The notes: generated from the sequence alone by a model not told the origin. 10,911 bases of DNA from an uncultured Gemella sp. (GCF_900766305.1 NZ_CAAFUZ010000006.1:1-10911); one strand, 5' to 3'. Counted from the first letter of the stretch, positions 1-6,877 are shown. Translations and numbers: made by a program.

Positions 1-63
1 CAATCAAAAACAAAATGGATGCCTCCTGTACAATACAGGATAACATCCACATGTTTAAACTAA
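1..63 (+). CDS. IS3-family transposase OrfB, C-terminal fragment (5' end outside window)
   Basis: The reading frame is open from base 1 to the TAA at 61-63 and encodes 20 residues starting QSKTKWMPP and ending STCLN. They are identical to residues 278-297 of the complete OrfB at 9981-10874. The piece lies beyond the DDE catalytic core, so nothing can be said here about activity. It is partial only because the window starts inside it. Confidence 0.9.
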   Translation, partial: QSKTKWMPPVQYRITSTCLN

Positions 64-97
64 ATATATATGTGTCCAGAATTTTGGGTACACATCA
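1..97 (+). mobile_element. 3' end of an IS3-family (IS150-like) insertion sequence, cut by the window edge
   Basis: These 97 bases match positions 10812-10908, the end of the complete IS copy, base for base. They contain the last 20 codons of the transposase (1-63) and the right terminal inverted repeat, ending in ...TACACATCA at 97. The element ends with CA, as IS3-family elements do. The flank begins AAC (98-100), the expected place for one copy of a 3-bp target duplication; the other side lies outside the window. The exact identity implies recent transposition, gene conversion or an assembly overlap. I cannot tell from this edge alone whether the copy is complete. Confidence 0.9.
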
Positions 98-122
98 AAC
101 AAGATTTTGTCGAGTCACCCCC
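98..122 (+). repeat. Half of a GAGTCAC hairpin repeat, broken by the left IS
   Basis: Immediately after the IS end lies a sequence running from AACAAG through TTTTGTCGAGTCACCCCC. Gap-free, its first 26 bases (98-123) match the reverse complement of the 5' part of the galE terminator hairpin (8140-8165) at 19 positions, and most differences after the first few bases are C/T transitions. Only one arm is present. The other arm, beyond the IS, would lie outside the window. It is the counterpart of the half-repeat at 9385-9417. Confidence 0.65.
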
Positions 123-186
123 GCACAGTTTATTAGATATCTAAAAAGCTTTTATAAAGCGTATTTAGATATCAATAAACCACTGC
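123..186. repeat. Large imperfect stem-loop, possible second module of the intergenic repeat
   Basis: An inverted repeat of about 64 bases. The outer arms pair GCAC-AGTTTATT with AATAAAC-CACTGC, the middle pairs GATATCTAAA with TTTAGATATC, and the tip pairs GCTTT with AAAGC around TAT. No T-run follows either side, so it is not an obvious intrinsic terminator. It sits directly after the GAGTCAC half-repeat, as a weaker stem-loop region (8211-8270) follows the complete repeat after galE. No reading frame is visible in it. Confidence 0.6.
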
Positions 187-220
187 GTCTATGAGTTTTC
201 ATATACACTTTGTTAAAATT

Positions 221-257
221 TAGGACTTTTGGGTTCTCCCCTTAAGTCTATTTTTTT
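221..257 (+). terminator. Rho-independent terminator upstream of the ABC operon
   Basis: The stem GACTT (224-228) pairs with AAGTC (244-248). After a small TT/TT internal loop, GGG (231-233) pairs with CCC (239-241), and seven T residues follow (251-257). It would stop plus-strand transcription coming from the IS side. Because the operator and -10 lie after it, it insulates the operon and does not attenuate it. Confidence 0.5.
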
Positions 258-287
258 GTGACATTTGTCATATTACTTCATGACATT
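258..287 (+). promoter_or_regulatory. Candidate response-regulator operator, TGACA inverted repeat plus third half-site
   Basis: TGACA-TT-TGTCA (259-270) is a perfect inverted repeat with a 2-bp centre. A further TGACA begins at 281, within ATGACATT (280-287). The two same-orientation half-sites start 22 bp apart, about two helical turns, so they face the same side of DNA. The block ends about 40 bp before the likely transcription start. NarL/FixJ-family regulators commonly bind short inverted repeats, and the operon encodes one (3167-3766). Assignment to that protein is inference from position. Confidence 0.5.
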
Positions 288-316
288 ACCTACTAAAATA
301 TAACTTTCTACTTCGA

Positions 317-322
317 TATAAT
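317..322 (+). promoter_or_regulatory. -10 element of the ABC/two-component operon promoter, no recognisable -35
   Basis: A perfect TATAAT lies 28 bases before the ATG. At 17-18 bp spacing the -35 position reads TAAAAT or CTAAAA, nothing like TTGACA. A good -10 with a missing -35 and symmetric sites immediately upstream is typical of an activator-dependent promoter. It would place the transcript start near 329 and leave a leader of about 20 bases. Confidence 0.45.
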
Positions 323-349
323 TAAATTATCAAAGATGAGGTGAACAAA

Positions 350-1249
350 ATGTCATTAAATAACATTATAGAAGTAAAAAATATAACAAAAACAATTAAA
401 GGAAAAAATATCTTAGATGATATTTCTTTTAAAGTAAATTCTGGTGAATGTATTGCTTTAATTGGACCAAATGGAGCCGGTAAAACTACTCTAATGAATT
501 GCCTACTTGGAAATAAATTCATCAATTCAGGCTCAATAAAGATTAATTCTTTAAATCCGGGAAACCAAAAACTAAAAGAATATCTTAATATACTTCCTCA
601 GGAAAATGTTGTTCCTGAAAAACTAAAAGTAAAAGAATTACTTGGCTTTATTCAAAAATTATATAAAAATCCATTAACAAACGAAGAAATCGATGAACTG
701 CTAAGGTTTGATGATTCTCAAAAAGATAACTTTGCTTCTAAATTATCTGGTGGTCAAAAAAGATTATTATCTTTTATTATCACATTAATAGGAAGACCAA
801 AATTAATTTTCTTAGATGAACCAACGGCTGGAATGGACACATCAACGCGAATAAGATTTTGGGAGATTGTAAATACCTTAAAGAATAAAGGACTAACTAT
901 TATTTATTCTTCACATTATATTGAAGAAGTAGAACATACTGCAGATAGAATCTTAGTTCTAAATAAAGGAAAACTAGTTCGCGATACTACTCCACATGCT
1001 ATGCGTGCTGAAGAAATCGAAAAGTACTTCACACTACCTATTAAATATCTAGATCTATTAAAAGATAATAATATTATAAATAATTTAGAAATAAAAACAG
1101 ATAACATTAATTTCTTAACAAAGAAACCAGATGAAATATGGAACATATTACAACAAGCTGGATGCACATTTAAAGAAATTGAAATTCAAAATAGAACTTT
1201 ATTAGATAGTATTTTTATAACTACAAAAGATAATGGAGGAGCTAAATAA
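350..1249 (+). CDS. ABC transporter ATP-binding protein (YvfR/LnrL-like, drug or peptide exporter)
   Basis: A 299-residue ATPase that would energise the membrane protein encoded next. Visible motifs are Walker A GPNGAGKT (residues 39-46), Q-loop Gln84, signature LSGGQ (132-136), Walker B LIFLDEP (152-158) and the switch His189. The last 80 or so residues form the C-terminal extension common in ABC-2-type drug and antibiotic exporters. The ATG at 350 is chosen because GAGGTG (338-343) sits six bases upstream; a GTG at 341 in the same frame overlaps that ribosome binding site. The order ATPase, permease, kinase, regulator matches Bacillus yvfRSTU and resembles the linearmycin-resistance lnr locus, so export or detoxification of an antimicrobial is the likely role. 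The substrate is unknown. Confidence 0.93.
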   Translation: MSLNNIIEVKNITKTIKGKNILDDISFKVNSGECIALIGPNGAGKTTLMNCLLGNKFINSGSIKINSLNPGNQKLKEYLNILPQENVVPEKLKVKELLGFIQKLYKNPLTNEEIDELLRFDDSQKDNFASKLSGGQKRLLSFIITLIGRPKLIFLDEPTAGMDTSTRIRFWEIVNTLKNKGLTIIYSSHYIEEVEHTADRILVLNKGKLVRDTTPHAMRAEEIEKYFTLPIKYLDLLKDNNIINNLEIKTDNINFLTKKPDEIWNILQQAGCTFKEIEIQNRTLLDSIFITTKDNGGAK

Positions 1250-1989
1250 TGAAAAATCTTGCCAACTTATTAAAAATAGAATTTATATTCATAAAAAGAA
1301 ACCTAACTAATTTTATTATGGGATTAGGTTTTCCAGTTATCTTCTTTATAGTATTTTCTGGAATGCAGCAATTCGATGATCCTGAAACAAAGGTACGTGT
1401 AGTAAAAGATATGTTAATATCTATGACTGCATTCAGTAGTATAAGTTTTGCCCTATTTTCTCTTCCTATCTCTATAAAAGAAGATGAGAAAAATAACTAT
1501 CTTCATATATTGAATAATTCTCCAGTAAAAATATCTGAATACTACTTTGCTCGTTTCATTCGCCTAATAATTACATTTATTATTTCAATAGTTGCTGTGT
1601 TCGTCATTGGGCATATTGTTAGAGGTGTTAATATGACAGCTCATGAATGGATTATGTCAGCTGTTCTAATGCTTATCGGTAGTATTACATTTTTAGGTAT
1701 GGGATTGCTTCTAAGCCTTATTAAATCAGAAGAAAAACTTTCATTACTTGCTAATATATTATACCTAGGACTTGCTATGTTAGGTGGACTTTGGTGGCCT
1801 ACTTATCTTTTCCCAGAATGGTTACAAAATATATCTAAACTTACACCCACATATCATTTACTAGAATTCGTTAATAAATATATTAAAGAAGATGTTTTCT
1901 CTTATAAATCATTAGCTATTCTTCTAGCCTACTCAGTTGTATGTATAATTGCTACATTGGTAATAAAAAACAGACGAGAATCAAAATAA
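1249..1989 (+). CDS. ABC-2 type transporter permease (YvfS-like)
   Basis: A 246-residue membrane protein, the probable partner of the preceding ATPase. Hydrophobic segments lie near residues 20-38, 55-75, 105-125, 135-158, 165-185 and 222-240, which gives the six helices usual for ABC-2 permeases. The start ATG overlaps the ATPase stop by one base (TAATG), with GGAGGA about ten bases upstream inside the previous gene, so translation is tightly coupled. There is no large extracellular domain, unlike BceB-type bacitracin sensors. That favours a plain exporter of the Yvf/Lnr kind over a Bce-type sensing module. A single permease suggests a homodimer; LnrMN in Bacillus uses two. Confidence 0.9.
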   Translation: MKNLANLLKIEFIFIKRNLTNFIMGLGFPVIFFIVFSGMQQFDDPETKVRVVKDMLISMTAFSSISFALFSLPISIKEDEKNNYLHILNNSPVKISEYYFARFIRLIITFIISIVAVFVIGHIVRGVNMTAHEWIMSAVLMLIGSITFLGMGLLLSLIKSEEKLSLLANILYLGLAMLGGLWWPTYLFPEWLQNISKLTPTYHLLEFVNKYIKEDVFSYKSLAILLAYSVVCIIATLVIKNRRESK

Positions 1990-1994
1990 TAACA

Positions 1995-2025
1995 TAGGAG
2001 TGCGAATATATTATTCACACTCTTA
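1995..2025 (+). other. Intercistronic stem-loop between transporter and two-component genes
   Basis: Bases 1995-2007 and 2013-2025 pair over 13 positions with one C-A mismatch and one wobble around a five-base loop. The core is GAGTGCGAAT against ATTCACACTC. The sequence after it (TATATTATTG) is not a clean T-run, so it is at best a leaky terminator. It could also be a processing or stability element that lowers kinase and regulator output relative to the transporter. It overlaps the longer in-frame GTG start at 2000 of the kinase, an extra reason to reject that start. Confidence 0.5.
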
Positions 2026-2062
2026 TATTATTGTGGTATTATTAAAGAATAAGGAGACTGAA

Positions 2063-3151
2063 ATGCACAAAAAATTATTAAATTTATTAAAAAGAAAATA
2101 TGGGTTTTATTTATCTCTAGTATTCTTTATATTCCCTATTGCATATATACTTGATGGAAGTTATCCTAAATATGTATTATTCTTAACTATTTTAGCAATT
2201 ACTTCATATATAGGAATGTTATATACAAAAAATAAAATTCTTATTTTTATAGAGTGGTTTTATTTAATTGCTTATATCAGCTATACGACTATTGTTTTCT
2301 ACCCAATGAATATTCTATTTAGTTTCTATTTAAGCAATTTACTAGTTTGGCATTTTCAAGATAAGTATTATACATACAGAACAATTAGTTTTTTCATAAC
2401 TATAAATTGTCTAACATTGTATATAATTGCTAATCCGACTTTAAGAATTGGTGATAAAATTGTTCTATTTATTTTTTGTTCTATGTGTATCATAACCTAT
2501 TTTTCACAAAAATATAGTTACGAAAGACACAAATTAAAAAATGAACGTTTAAAACACAATGAACATATTAATCTACTTCTTGCTGAGAATGAAAGAAATA
2601 GAATTGGGCGCGACTTACACGATAGTATTGGCCATACTTTTGTAATGCTAAAATTGAAAGCAGAGCTAGCTGAAAAATATTTAGAAAAAAATAATATTGA
2701 AGCAGCAAAAAAAGAACTTAAAGAAATTAGTGAAATTAGTAGTGCTTCTATGACAGAAACACGATCTATAATTAATAAATTAAAACATAGAAGTATTAAT
2801 GAAGAATTAAAAGTTGTTTCAGATATTATGTCGATGGCTGATATTTCATTAGATATTAAGAATAATATGATTACACCCCCATCTCAATTAGTTGAGTGGA
2901 CAATTACAATGGTGCTAAAAGAATTAACAAATAATGTTATTAAACATAGTAATGCTAGTAAATGTAATATTGAAATAAATGAATCTAGTAATAACTATAC
3001 CGTTATTATCTCTGATAATGATAGAGGTTTTGAAAGTATCGACGGAACTGAACTAGCTTCTATAAGAGAAAGAATTAAACTAGTTAATGGGGTAATAGAT
3101 ATAACATCAAAAAAATCACCTACAACTATCAAAGTAACAATTAGGAAATAA
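2063..3151 (+). CDS. Sensor histidine kinase, HisKA_3/NarL-type (YvfT-like)
   Basis: A 362-residue membrane kinase that should phosphorylate the regulator encoded next. Roughly five to six hydrophobic segments fill residues 12-148 with very short loops and no extracellular sensor domain, so it probably senses membrane stress or the transporter itself. A linker precedes the HisKA_3 dimerisation box, ERNRIGRDLHDSIGH with phospho-acceptor His186. The N box ELTNNVIKHS (287-296) has Asn290/291. The G1 box reads DNDRGF (318-323), with Asp where DNGxGF has Gly, and the G2 region reads ELASIRERI with no glycine pair. The ATG at 2063 has AAGGAG (2051-2056) six bases upstream; a GTG at 2000 would add 21 residues but lacks such a site and lies in a stem-loop. 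Confidence 0.9.
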   Translation: MHKKLLNLLKRKYGFYLSLVFFIFPIAYILDGSYPKYVLFLTILAITSYIGMLYTKNKILIFIEWFYLIAYISYTTIVFYPMNILFSFYLSNLLVWHFQDKYYTYRTISFFITINCLTLYIIANPTLRIGDKIVLFIFCSMCIITYFSQKYSYERHKLKNERLKHNEHINLLLAENERNRIGRDLHDSIGHTFVMLKLKAELAEKYLEKNNIEAAKKELKEISEISSASMTETRSIINKLKHRSINEELKVVSDIMSMADISLDIKNNMITPPSQLVEWTITMVLKELTNNVIKHSNASKCNIEINESSNNYTVIISDNDRGFESIDGTELASIRERIKLVNGVIDITSKKSPTTIKVTIRK

Positions 3152-3166
3152 AAACAGGAGGATAAT

Positions 3167-3766
3167 ATGAAATTACTTATCGCTGAAGATCAAAGTATGT
3201 TACGAGATGCTATGGCAACATTATTATCAATGCAAGATAGTGTTGAAAGTGTACTTCAAGCTAAAAATGGAAAAGAAGCTATAGATTTAATTTCTACTAG
3301 TAATATCGATGTAGCTATACTTGATGTTGAAATGCCTGAAGCAACAGGACTAGAGGTATTAGAATATATTCGTAACAATAACATACATTGTAAAGTCGTT
3401 ATTGTGACAACCTTTAAACGAATGGGATATTTCGAACGTGCAATAAAAAATAACGTAGATGCCTACGTCTTAAAAGATCGTTCAATCGATGAACTTATGA
3501 AAACTATTAACAACGTCTTAGCAGGACACAAAGAATACTCGCCAGAACTAATGGAGAACATCTTTAATAGTCATAACCCTCTAACAAATCAAGAAAAAAT
3601 TATTCTTTTAAAAATTAAAGAAGGATTATCCAATAAAGAAATCGCTAACGAACTGTTTTTATCCGAAGGAACTATCAGAAACTACATTTCTAATATCCTT
3701 ACAAAATTAAACTGTAAAAACAGAACGGAAGCTGTAAAAAAATCTACTGAGGAAGGATGGCTTTAG
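3167..3766 (+). CDS. Response regulator, NarL/LuxR family (YvfU-like)
   Basis: A 199-residue two-domain DNA-binding regulator. The receiver domain (1-118) has the acidic pair Glu7/Asp8, the phosphorylatable Asp53 in ILDVEMP, Thr81 and Lys103 in VLKD. The LuxR-type helix-turn-helix occupies about 137-195, with the typical [15 protein letters not shown] start and [19 protein letters not shown] recognition region. The start is supported by a full AGGAGG at 3156-3161, five bases before the ATG and 15 bases after the kinase stop. Phosphorylation by the adjacent kinase should allow it to bind the TGACA sites upstream of the operon and activate it. That target is inference. Confidence 0.93.
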   Translation: MKLLIAEDQSMLRDAMATLLSMQDSVESVLQAKNGKEAIDLISTSNIDVAILDVEMPEATGLEVLEYIRNNNIHCKVVIVTTFKRMGYFERAIKNNVDAYVLKDRSIDELMKTINNVLAGHKEYSPELMENIFNSHNPLTNQEKIILLKIKEGLSNKEIANELFLSEGTIRNYISNILTKLNCKNRTEAVKKSTEEGWL

Positions 3767-4120
3767 ATGACAAGAAAACTTGCTATAAGATTATCATTAC
3801 TTTCATCAATATTATATATAGCTCTAACAGTAATTTACTTTGCTTATACAATATCAAAAATTAATCATTCTGACAGCCCTAGTGTTGGCGCTGGTTTAGG
3901 TTTGCTACTTGCATTCCTAATACCACACTATTTTATGCTCTTAATAGCAGTTATTTTTAATATTGTTATCTCATTAATAAAATTCACAAAAAATTATTTA
4001 ATTATTATAAATATAATATTATATATCATAGCTGGCGCACTAGGGATTTATATTGGATTTTTCTTTATTATTTCTATTATTTTCCAGATAATATTCTTGA
4101 TAATTGCATACAATAAATAA
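3767..4120 (+). CDS. Small four-helix membrane protein of unknown function
   Basis: A 117-residue, very hydrophobic protein that starts on the base after the regulator's stop codon (TAGATG), with GAGGAAGG about ten bases upstream inside the regulator gene. It is therefore translationally coupled as the last gene of the operon. Hydrophobic stretches at about 8-28, 46-69, 76-97 and 97-115 suggest four membrane helices, with a short polar loop at 30-40. I see no catalytic motif and do not recognise the family with confidence; it recalls small DUF4064-like proteins. Its position suggests an accessory, immunity or sensing role for the transporter/two-component module. Confidence 0.75.
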   Translation: MTRKLAIRLSLLSSILYIALTVIYFAYTISKINHSDSPSVGAGLGLLLAFLIPHYFMLLIAVIFNIVISLIKFTKNYLIIINIILYIIAGALGIYIGFFFIISIIFQIIFLIIAYNK

Positions 4121-4124
4121 AAAC

Positions 4125-4174
4125 AGGAACAACTTTAAATCAAAATTTTTACAAAGAGATTTTTAGTTGTTCCT
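4125..4174. terminator. Bidirectional terminator between convergent operons
   Basis: AGGAACAACT (4125-4134) pairs perfectly with AGTTGTTCCT (4165-4174), and part of the A/T-rich interior can extend the stem. The plus strand continues TTTATTTTATTT. On the minus strand the stem is followed by TGTTTTTATTTATT. It sits between the plus-strand stop at 4120 and the minus-strand stop at 4181, so it can serve both operons. Confidence 0.8.
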
Positions 4175-4180
4175 TTTATT

Positions 4181-4828
4181 TTATTTAACTAAAGAATAGC
4201 TTATATCGATTAATTCTTTAATAGTTTCCAATTTAATATTTTTATCTAACACTATACTAATCCAATGCTTTTTATTCATATGATACGCTGGGAAAATATT
4301 TTTATTATCTATAATATCTAAGATGTTATCCGTAGGATATTTTAGATTTAAAATTTTCACTTTAGTTGTAATATCAGTATTTTTATTTAACTTATTATAC
4401 TCTACATCTGATAACAAAGCATACCATTTATTTTTTTCATTTACAAATGCCAATATGTCTGGATGTTTTTTAAAAGGATTAACATGATTTCCACCATATT
4501 TATTACAATAATCGATAACTTCTGAACCTATTTTCCCAGATTCATCAGCTAACCCTAATATAGACCTTAGTAGATTCTCTACATGTTCTCTAATATTTTG
4601 AACAGTTTCTCCTACAGCACTATCTACGCTATACAATGAGTAAACCTCATCGAATTCTAAATCATAAACTTCTACTAAAAGTTGACTATCTACAAATGAG
4701 ATTTCTATTAAGAAGCTACTGTCTAAAATTTCTTTTCGATATATTAGCTTTTCCACTTCTTCCTTAAATCCAAACTGTAAAAGTTGTTCTTTAGAAAAGT
4801 TATATTTCTCTATATTAATTATTCTCAT
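4181..4828 (-). CDS. MmcQ/YjbR family protein with extra N-terminal domain
   Basis: A 215-residue protein. The C-terminal part (about 115-215) has the MmcQ/YjbR look: HPDILAFVNEKNKWYALL, a strand around KVKILNLK, PAYHMNKKHWISIVLD and an end LIDISYSLV. This fold (CyaY-like) is often annotated as DNA-binding, but the biochemical role is poorly known. The first 110 residues form a separate acidic alpha/beta region that I do not recognise, roughly twice the usual single-domain length. The ATG at 4828 follows the stop of the upstream gene by seven bases and lacks a strong Shine-Dalgarno sequence, so it probably depends on translational coupling. It is the last gene of the minus-strand operon. Confidence 0.8.
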   Translation of the reverse strand: MRIINIEKYNFSKEQLLQFGFKEEVEKLIYRKEILDSSFLIEISFVDSQLLVEVYDLEFDEVYSLYSVDSAVGETVQNIREHVENLLRSILGLADESGKIGSEVIDYCNKYGGNHVNPFKKHPDILAFVNEKNKWYALLSDVEYNKLNKNTDITTKVKILNLKYPTDNILDIIDNKNIFPAYHMNKKHWISIVLDKNIKLETIKELIDISYSLVK

Positions 4829-4835
4829 AAAACTT

Positions 4836-5705
4836 TTATTCGAATCTAGCTCTATCGTGACTTTGATTCCACTTATCTACTTCTGGTCCTTTTGGTACAA
4901 TAGTTTTTCCAGCCGATACGTAATATCCAACTTTAATTGCTTCGAAATCTGTTGTAGATCCGAATCCTGGTGTTTGATATAAGTCTTTTAAGTAGTTGAA
5001 AATATTAGGATATTCCTCAATTCTCTTTTTATTCGCAGAATATAATCCGTAATATACAGTATCAAAACGAATCATAGTAGTATAGAAACGAATATCTGTT
5101 TCTGTTATTGTATTTCCATGGAAGTATCTTTGGTTCGATAAACGTTCTTCCACTATATCCATCATATCGAAGAATCTATCGAATGCCTCATCATATGTTT
5201 CTTGACTTTCAGCAAATCCCATTCCATATACACCATCATTTAAAGCTACAGCTAATTTTTCATTCCACTCATCGATTTGACCGGCAAGATGTTCAGGATA
5301 TAACTCTATTCCGTCTTTCTTATGTAGTTTACTAAATACTGTCGCAAATTCACGAAGTAACTCAGCAGATTCTTTTCTAACTACTTTTCCTGTAGTTACA
5401 TCAACAAGCACAGGTACTGAATATGGTCCTTCATAATCTGAATCACTATTTAAGTATACATCTTTAATTTTAGATTGTTTTAAAACTGGGTCTAGCCCAT
5501 CTTTATCTAAGCTAAATTGCCATCCTTCTTCTCCACGACGATAATCCAATGTTCCTAAACTAATAGCATCATCTAAACCTAATATCTCTCTTGCTATAAC
5601 CGCTCTATGTGCATACGGGCATAAAGGAGACCAGAATAATCTGTATCTTCCTTCCTCTATAGGTTGTTCCTCTGTTCCAAATGGTTTACTAAAAAATTTT
5701 TTCAT
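4836..5705 (-). CDS. Xi-class glutathione S-transferase / glutathionyl-hydroquinone reductase-like protein
   Basis: A 289-residue thioredoxin-fold transferase of the YqjG/ECM4 type. The N-terminal domain carries WSPLCPYAHR with candidate catalytic Cys29; most relatives have CPWAHR, so Trp is replaced by Tyr. PYSVPVLVD (94-102) and KESAELLREF (111-120) fit the GST cis-Pro and Glu-Ser substrate-binding elements. The helical C-terminal domain contains NDGVYGMGFA (156-165) and ITETDIRFYTTMIRFDTVYYGLY (200-222), typical of the family. Characterised relatives remove glutathione from glutathionyl-hydroquinones. Many Bacilli lack glutathione synthesis, so the thiol used here is open. AAGGAGA lies about eight bases before the ATG, and the gene begins 15 bases after the oxidoreductase stop. 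Confidence 0.88.
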   Translation of the reverse strand: MKKFFSKPFGTEEQPIEEGRYRLFWSPLCPYAHRAVIAREILGLDDAISLGTLDYRRGEEGWQFSLDKDGLDPVLKQSKIKDVYLNSDSDYEGPYSVPVLVDVTTGKVVRKESAELLREFATVFSKLHKKDGIELYPEHLAGQIDEWNEKLAVALNDGVYGMGFAESQETYDEAFDRFFDMMDIVEERLSNQRYFHGNTITETDIRFYTTMIRFDTVYYGLYSANKKRIEEYPNIFNYLKDLYQTPGFGSTTDFEAIKVGYYVSAGKTIVPKGPEVDKWNQSHDRARFE

Positions 5706-5720
5706 GTGATTTTCTCCTTT

Positions 5721-6680
5721 TTAATTTTCTATAAATTTTTTTGCTTCTTCATAAATATACATAACATTCAAAGTATGTTCTTTTTGATCATTCATGAAAT
5801 CAAAATCTTTATTATTAATGACTTCAACGAATTTTTTAAATTCAGCAAACATTCTGTGTGAATGAATATTTTTGTTTTCATTTATTAAGTTATCTTTTGT
5901 TTGAATACTGTAATTAGGAACTTCATTTGTAGGTCCAATAACTTTAATTATACCTTGATCACCTTGAATATTTACATAGCTATTATTAAAAGTATCTTTC
6001 GCTGCAATACATACTACTTTAAAATTATCATATTCTAATAGAAGAATACCCGAAGTATCAACATCATTAACAATATTAGGTGAATAATGTACTTTATTAG
6101 GTTTACCAAACAATCCAACAACAAAATGAATATTATAAATATTTAAATCACCAAGTACTCCTCCACCTTTACTCTTATCGAAAACAGGTGCAAGGATTCC
6201 ATTTTTAAATGCTTCGTATCTTGAAGAAAGTTGAGAAAAATTACACTCAACAAGTCGTATTTCTCCAATGCTATCAATATTATATTTTATATCAAGATAA
6301 TTTTTTTGATATTGATTTGTTATTGCTTCTATTAATATTAATCCCTTATCTTCAGCTATTTCAAATAATTCTACAGATTCCTCATACTTTAACGTAAAAG
6401 GTTTCTCACAAATAACATTTTTACCAGCTTCTAGAGCCTTCTTAGCAACTGTATAATGTAAATTATTCGGCACTGCAACATAAATTGTATCAATCCCCTT
6501 ATTTTTTAGACAAAGATCAATATCAGTATATATATTCTTAATATTATATTTAGACTGTAATTCTTTTAAATTTTCAATATTTCGAGCTGTTATAGCTTCT
6601 AATTTAATTTCTGGAAGTTCATGTACAAATGATAAGAAATCTTTCACTATCATTCCAGAACCAATAATTCCTAATTTCAT
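5721..6680 (-). CDS. Gfo/Idh/MocA family NAD(P)-dependent oxidoreductase
   Basis: A 319-residue dehydrogenase and the first gene of the minus-strand operon. The N-terminal Rossmann fold shows GIIGSGMI (4-11) for dinucleotide binding, and AVPNNLHYTVAKKALEAGKNVICEKPF (69-95) includes the family's EKP with Lys93. The C-terminal substrate domain begins near residue 123 and contains GGGVLGDLNIYNIH (172-185), corresponding to the GG.L.D.G.Y/H substrate motif. The ATG at 6680 is used because GGAGGA (6690-6685) sits four bases upstream; an in-frame TTG at 6692 would put that ribosome binding site inside the gene. The family acts on sugars, polyols or dihydrodiols. The substrate cannot be read from the sequence. 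Confidence 0.9.
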   Translation of the reverse strand: MKLGIIGSGMIVKDFLSFVHELPEIKLEAITARNIENLKELQSKYNIKNIYTDIDLCLKNKGIDTIYVAVPNNLHYTVAKKALEAGKNVICEKPFTLKYEESVELFEIAEDKGLILIEAITNQYQKNYLDIKYNIDSIGEIRLVECNFSQLSSRYEAFKNGILAPVFDKSKGGGVLGDLNIYNIHFVVGLFGKPNKVHYSPNIVNDVDTSGILLLEYDNFKVVCIAAKDTFNNSYVNIQGDQGIIKVIGPTNEVPNYSIQTKDNLINENKNIHSHRMFAEFKKFVEVINNKDFDFMNDQKEHTLNVMYIYEEAKKFIEN

Positions 6681-6710
6681 GTTTTCCTCCAAACTACTAT
6701 ATATCTTTTA

Positions 6711-6739
6711 ATTATATCTTTATAAACTCACACTAGCAA
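6711..6739 (-). promoter_or_regulatory. Promoter of the oxidoreductase-GST-MmcQ operon
   Basis: On the minus strand TTGCTA (6739-6734), a 17-bp spacer and a perfect TATAAT (6716-6711) form a good housekeeping promoter. Transcription would start near 6704, leaving about 24 untranslated bases before the ATG at 6680, including the GGAGGA site. No operator-like symmetry overlaps it. Confidence 0.65.
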
Positions 6740-6790
6740 CTTTTCTGCATAAAAACTCTTCCTTAAAACTTTCACATAACAAGAAGATTC

Positions 6791-6877
6791 TTATCCTTTA
6801 GCTTTGTATTCATGTTCCGAATTATTATAATAGTATCCTGTATTTGATTTTTTACCGATCCTTAATCTTCCTTCAAC
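6791..6877 (-). pseudogene. Possible decayed coding remnant
   Basis: One minus-strand frame, bounded by a TGA at 6878-6880 and a TAA at 6791-6793, reads 28 codons with protein-like composition: GRLRIGKKSNTGYYYNN, then a polar tail EHEYKAKG. The G-R-L...K-S...G-Y/F-Y pattern faintly resembles the C-terminus of 3-hydroxyacyl-CoA dehydrogenases. A second short frame upstream (MRGNELKED) could be its continuation across a frameshift. There is no ribosome binding site or intact start. It may be chance. Confidence 0.2.

Noticed and set aside
221..257. Attenuator or riboswitch for the ABC operon
   Set aside because: It lies upstream of the likely -10 at 317-322, so it is not in the operon's leader.
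341..349. GTG start three codons upstream for the ABC ATPase
   Set aside because: It overlaps the GAGGTG ribosome binding site that serves the ATG at 350.
2000..2062. GTG start adding 21 residues to the sensor kinase
   Set aside because: It lies in a stem-loop and has no well-placed ribosome binding site before the added codons; AAGGAG clearly serves the ATG at 2063.
5108..5335. Open frame opposite the GST gene
   Set aside because: Shadow of a well-supported gene, with no start signal or family features. The same applies to open frames opposite the ATPase, the oxidoreductase and the IS genes.
6681..6692. TTG start four codons upstream for the oxidoreductase
   Set aside because: GGAGGA would fall inside the coding region; the ATG at 6680 begins the canonical MKLGIIG Rossmann start.
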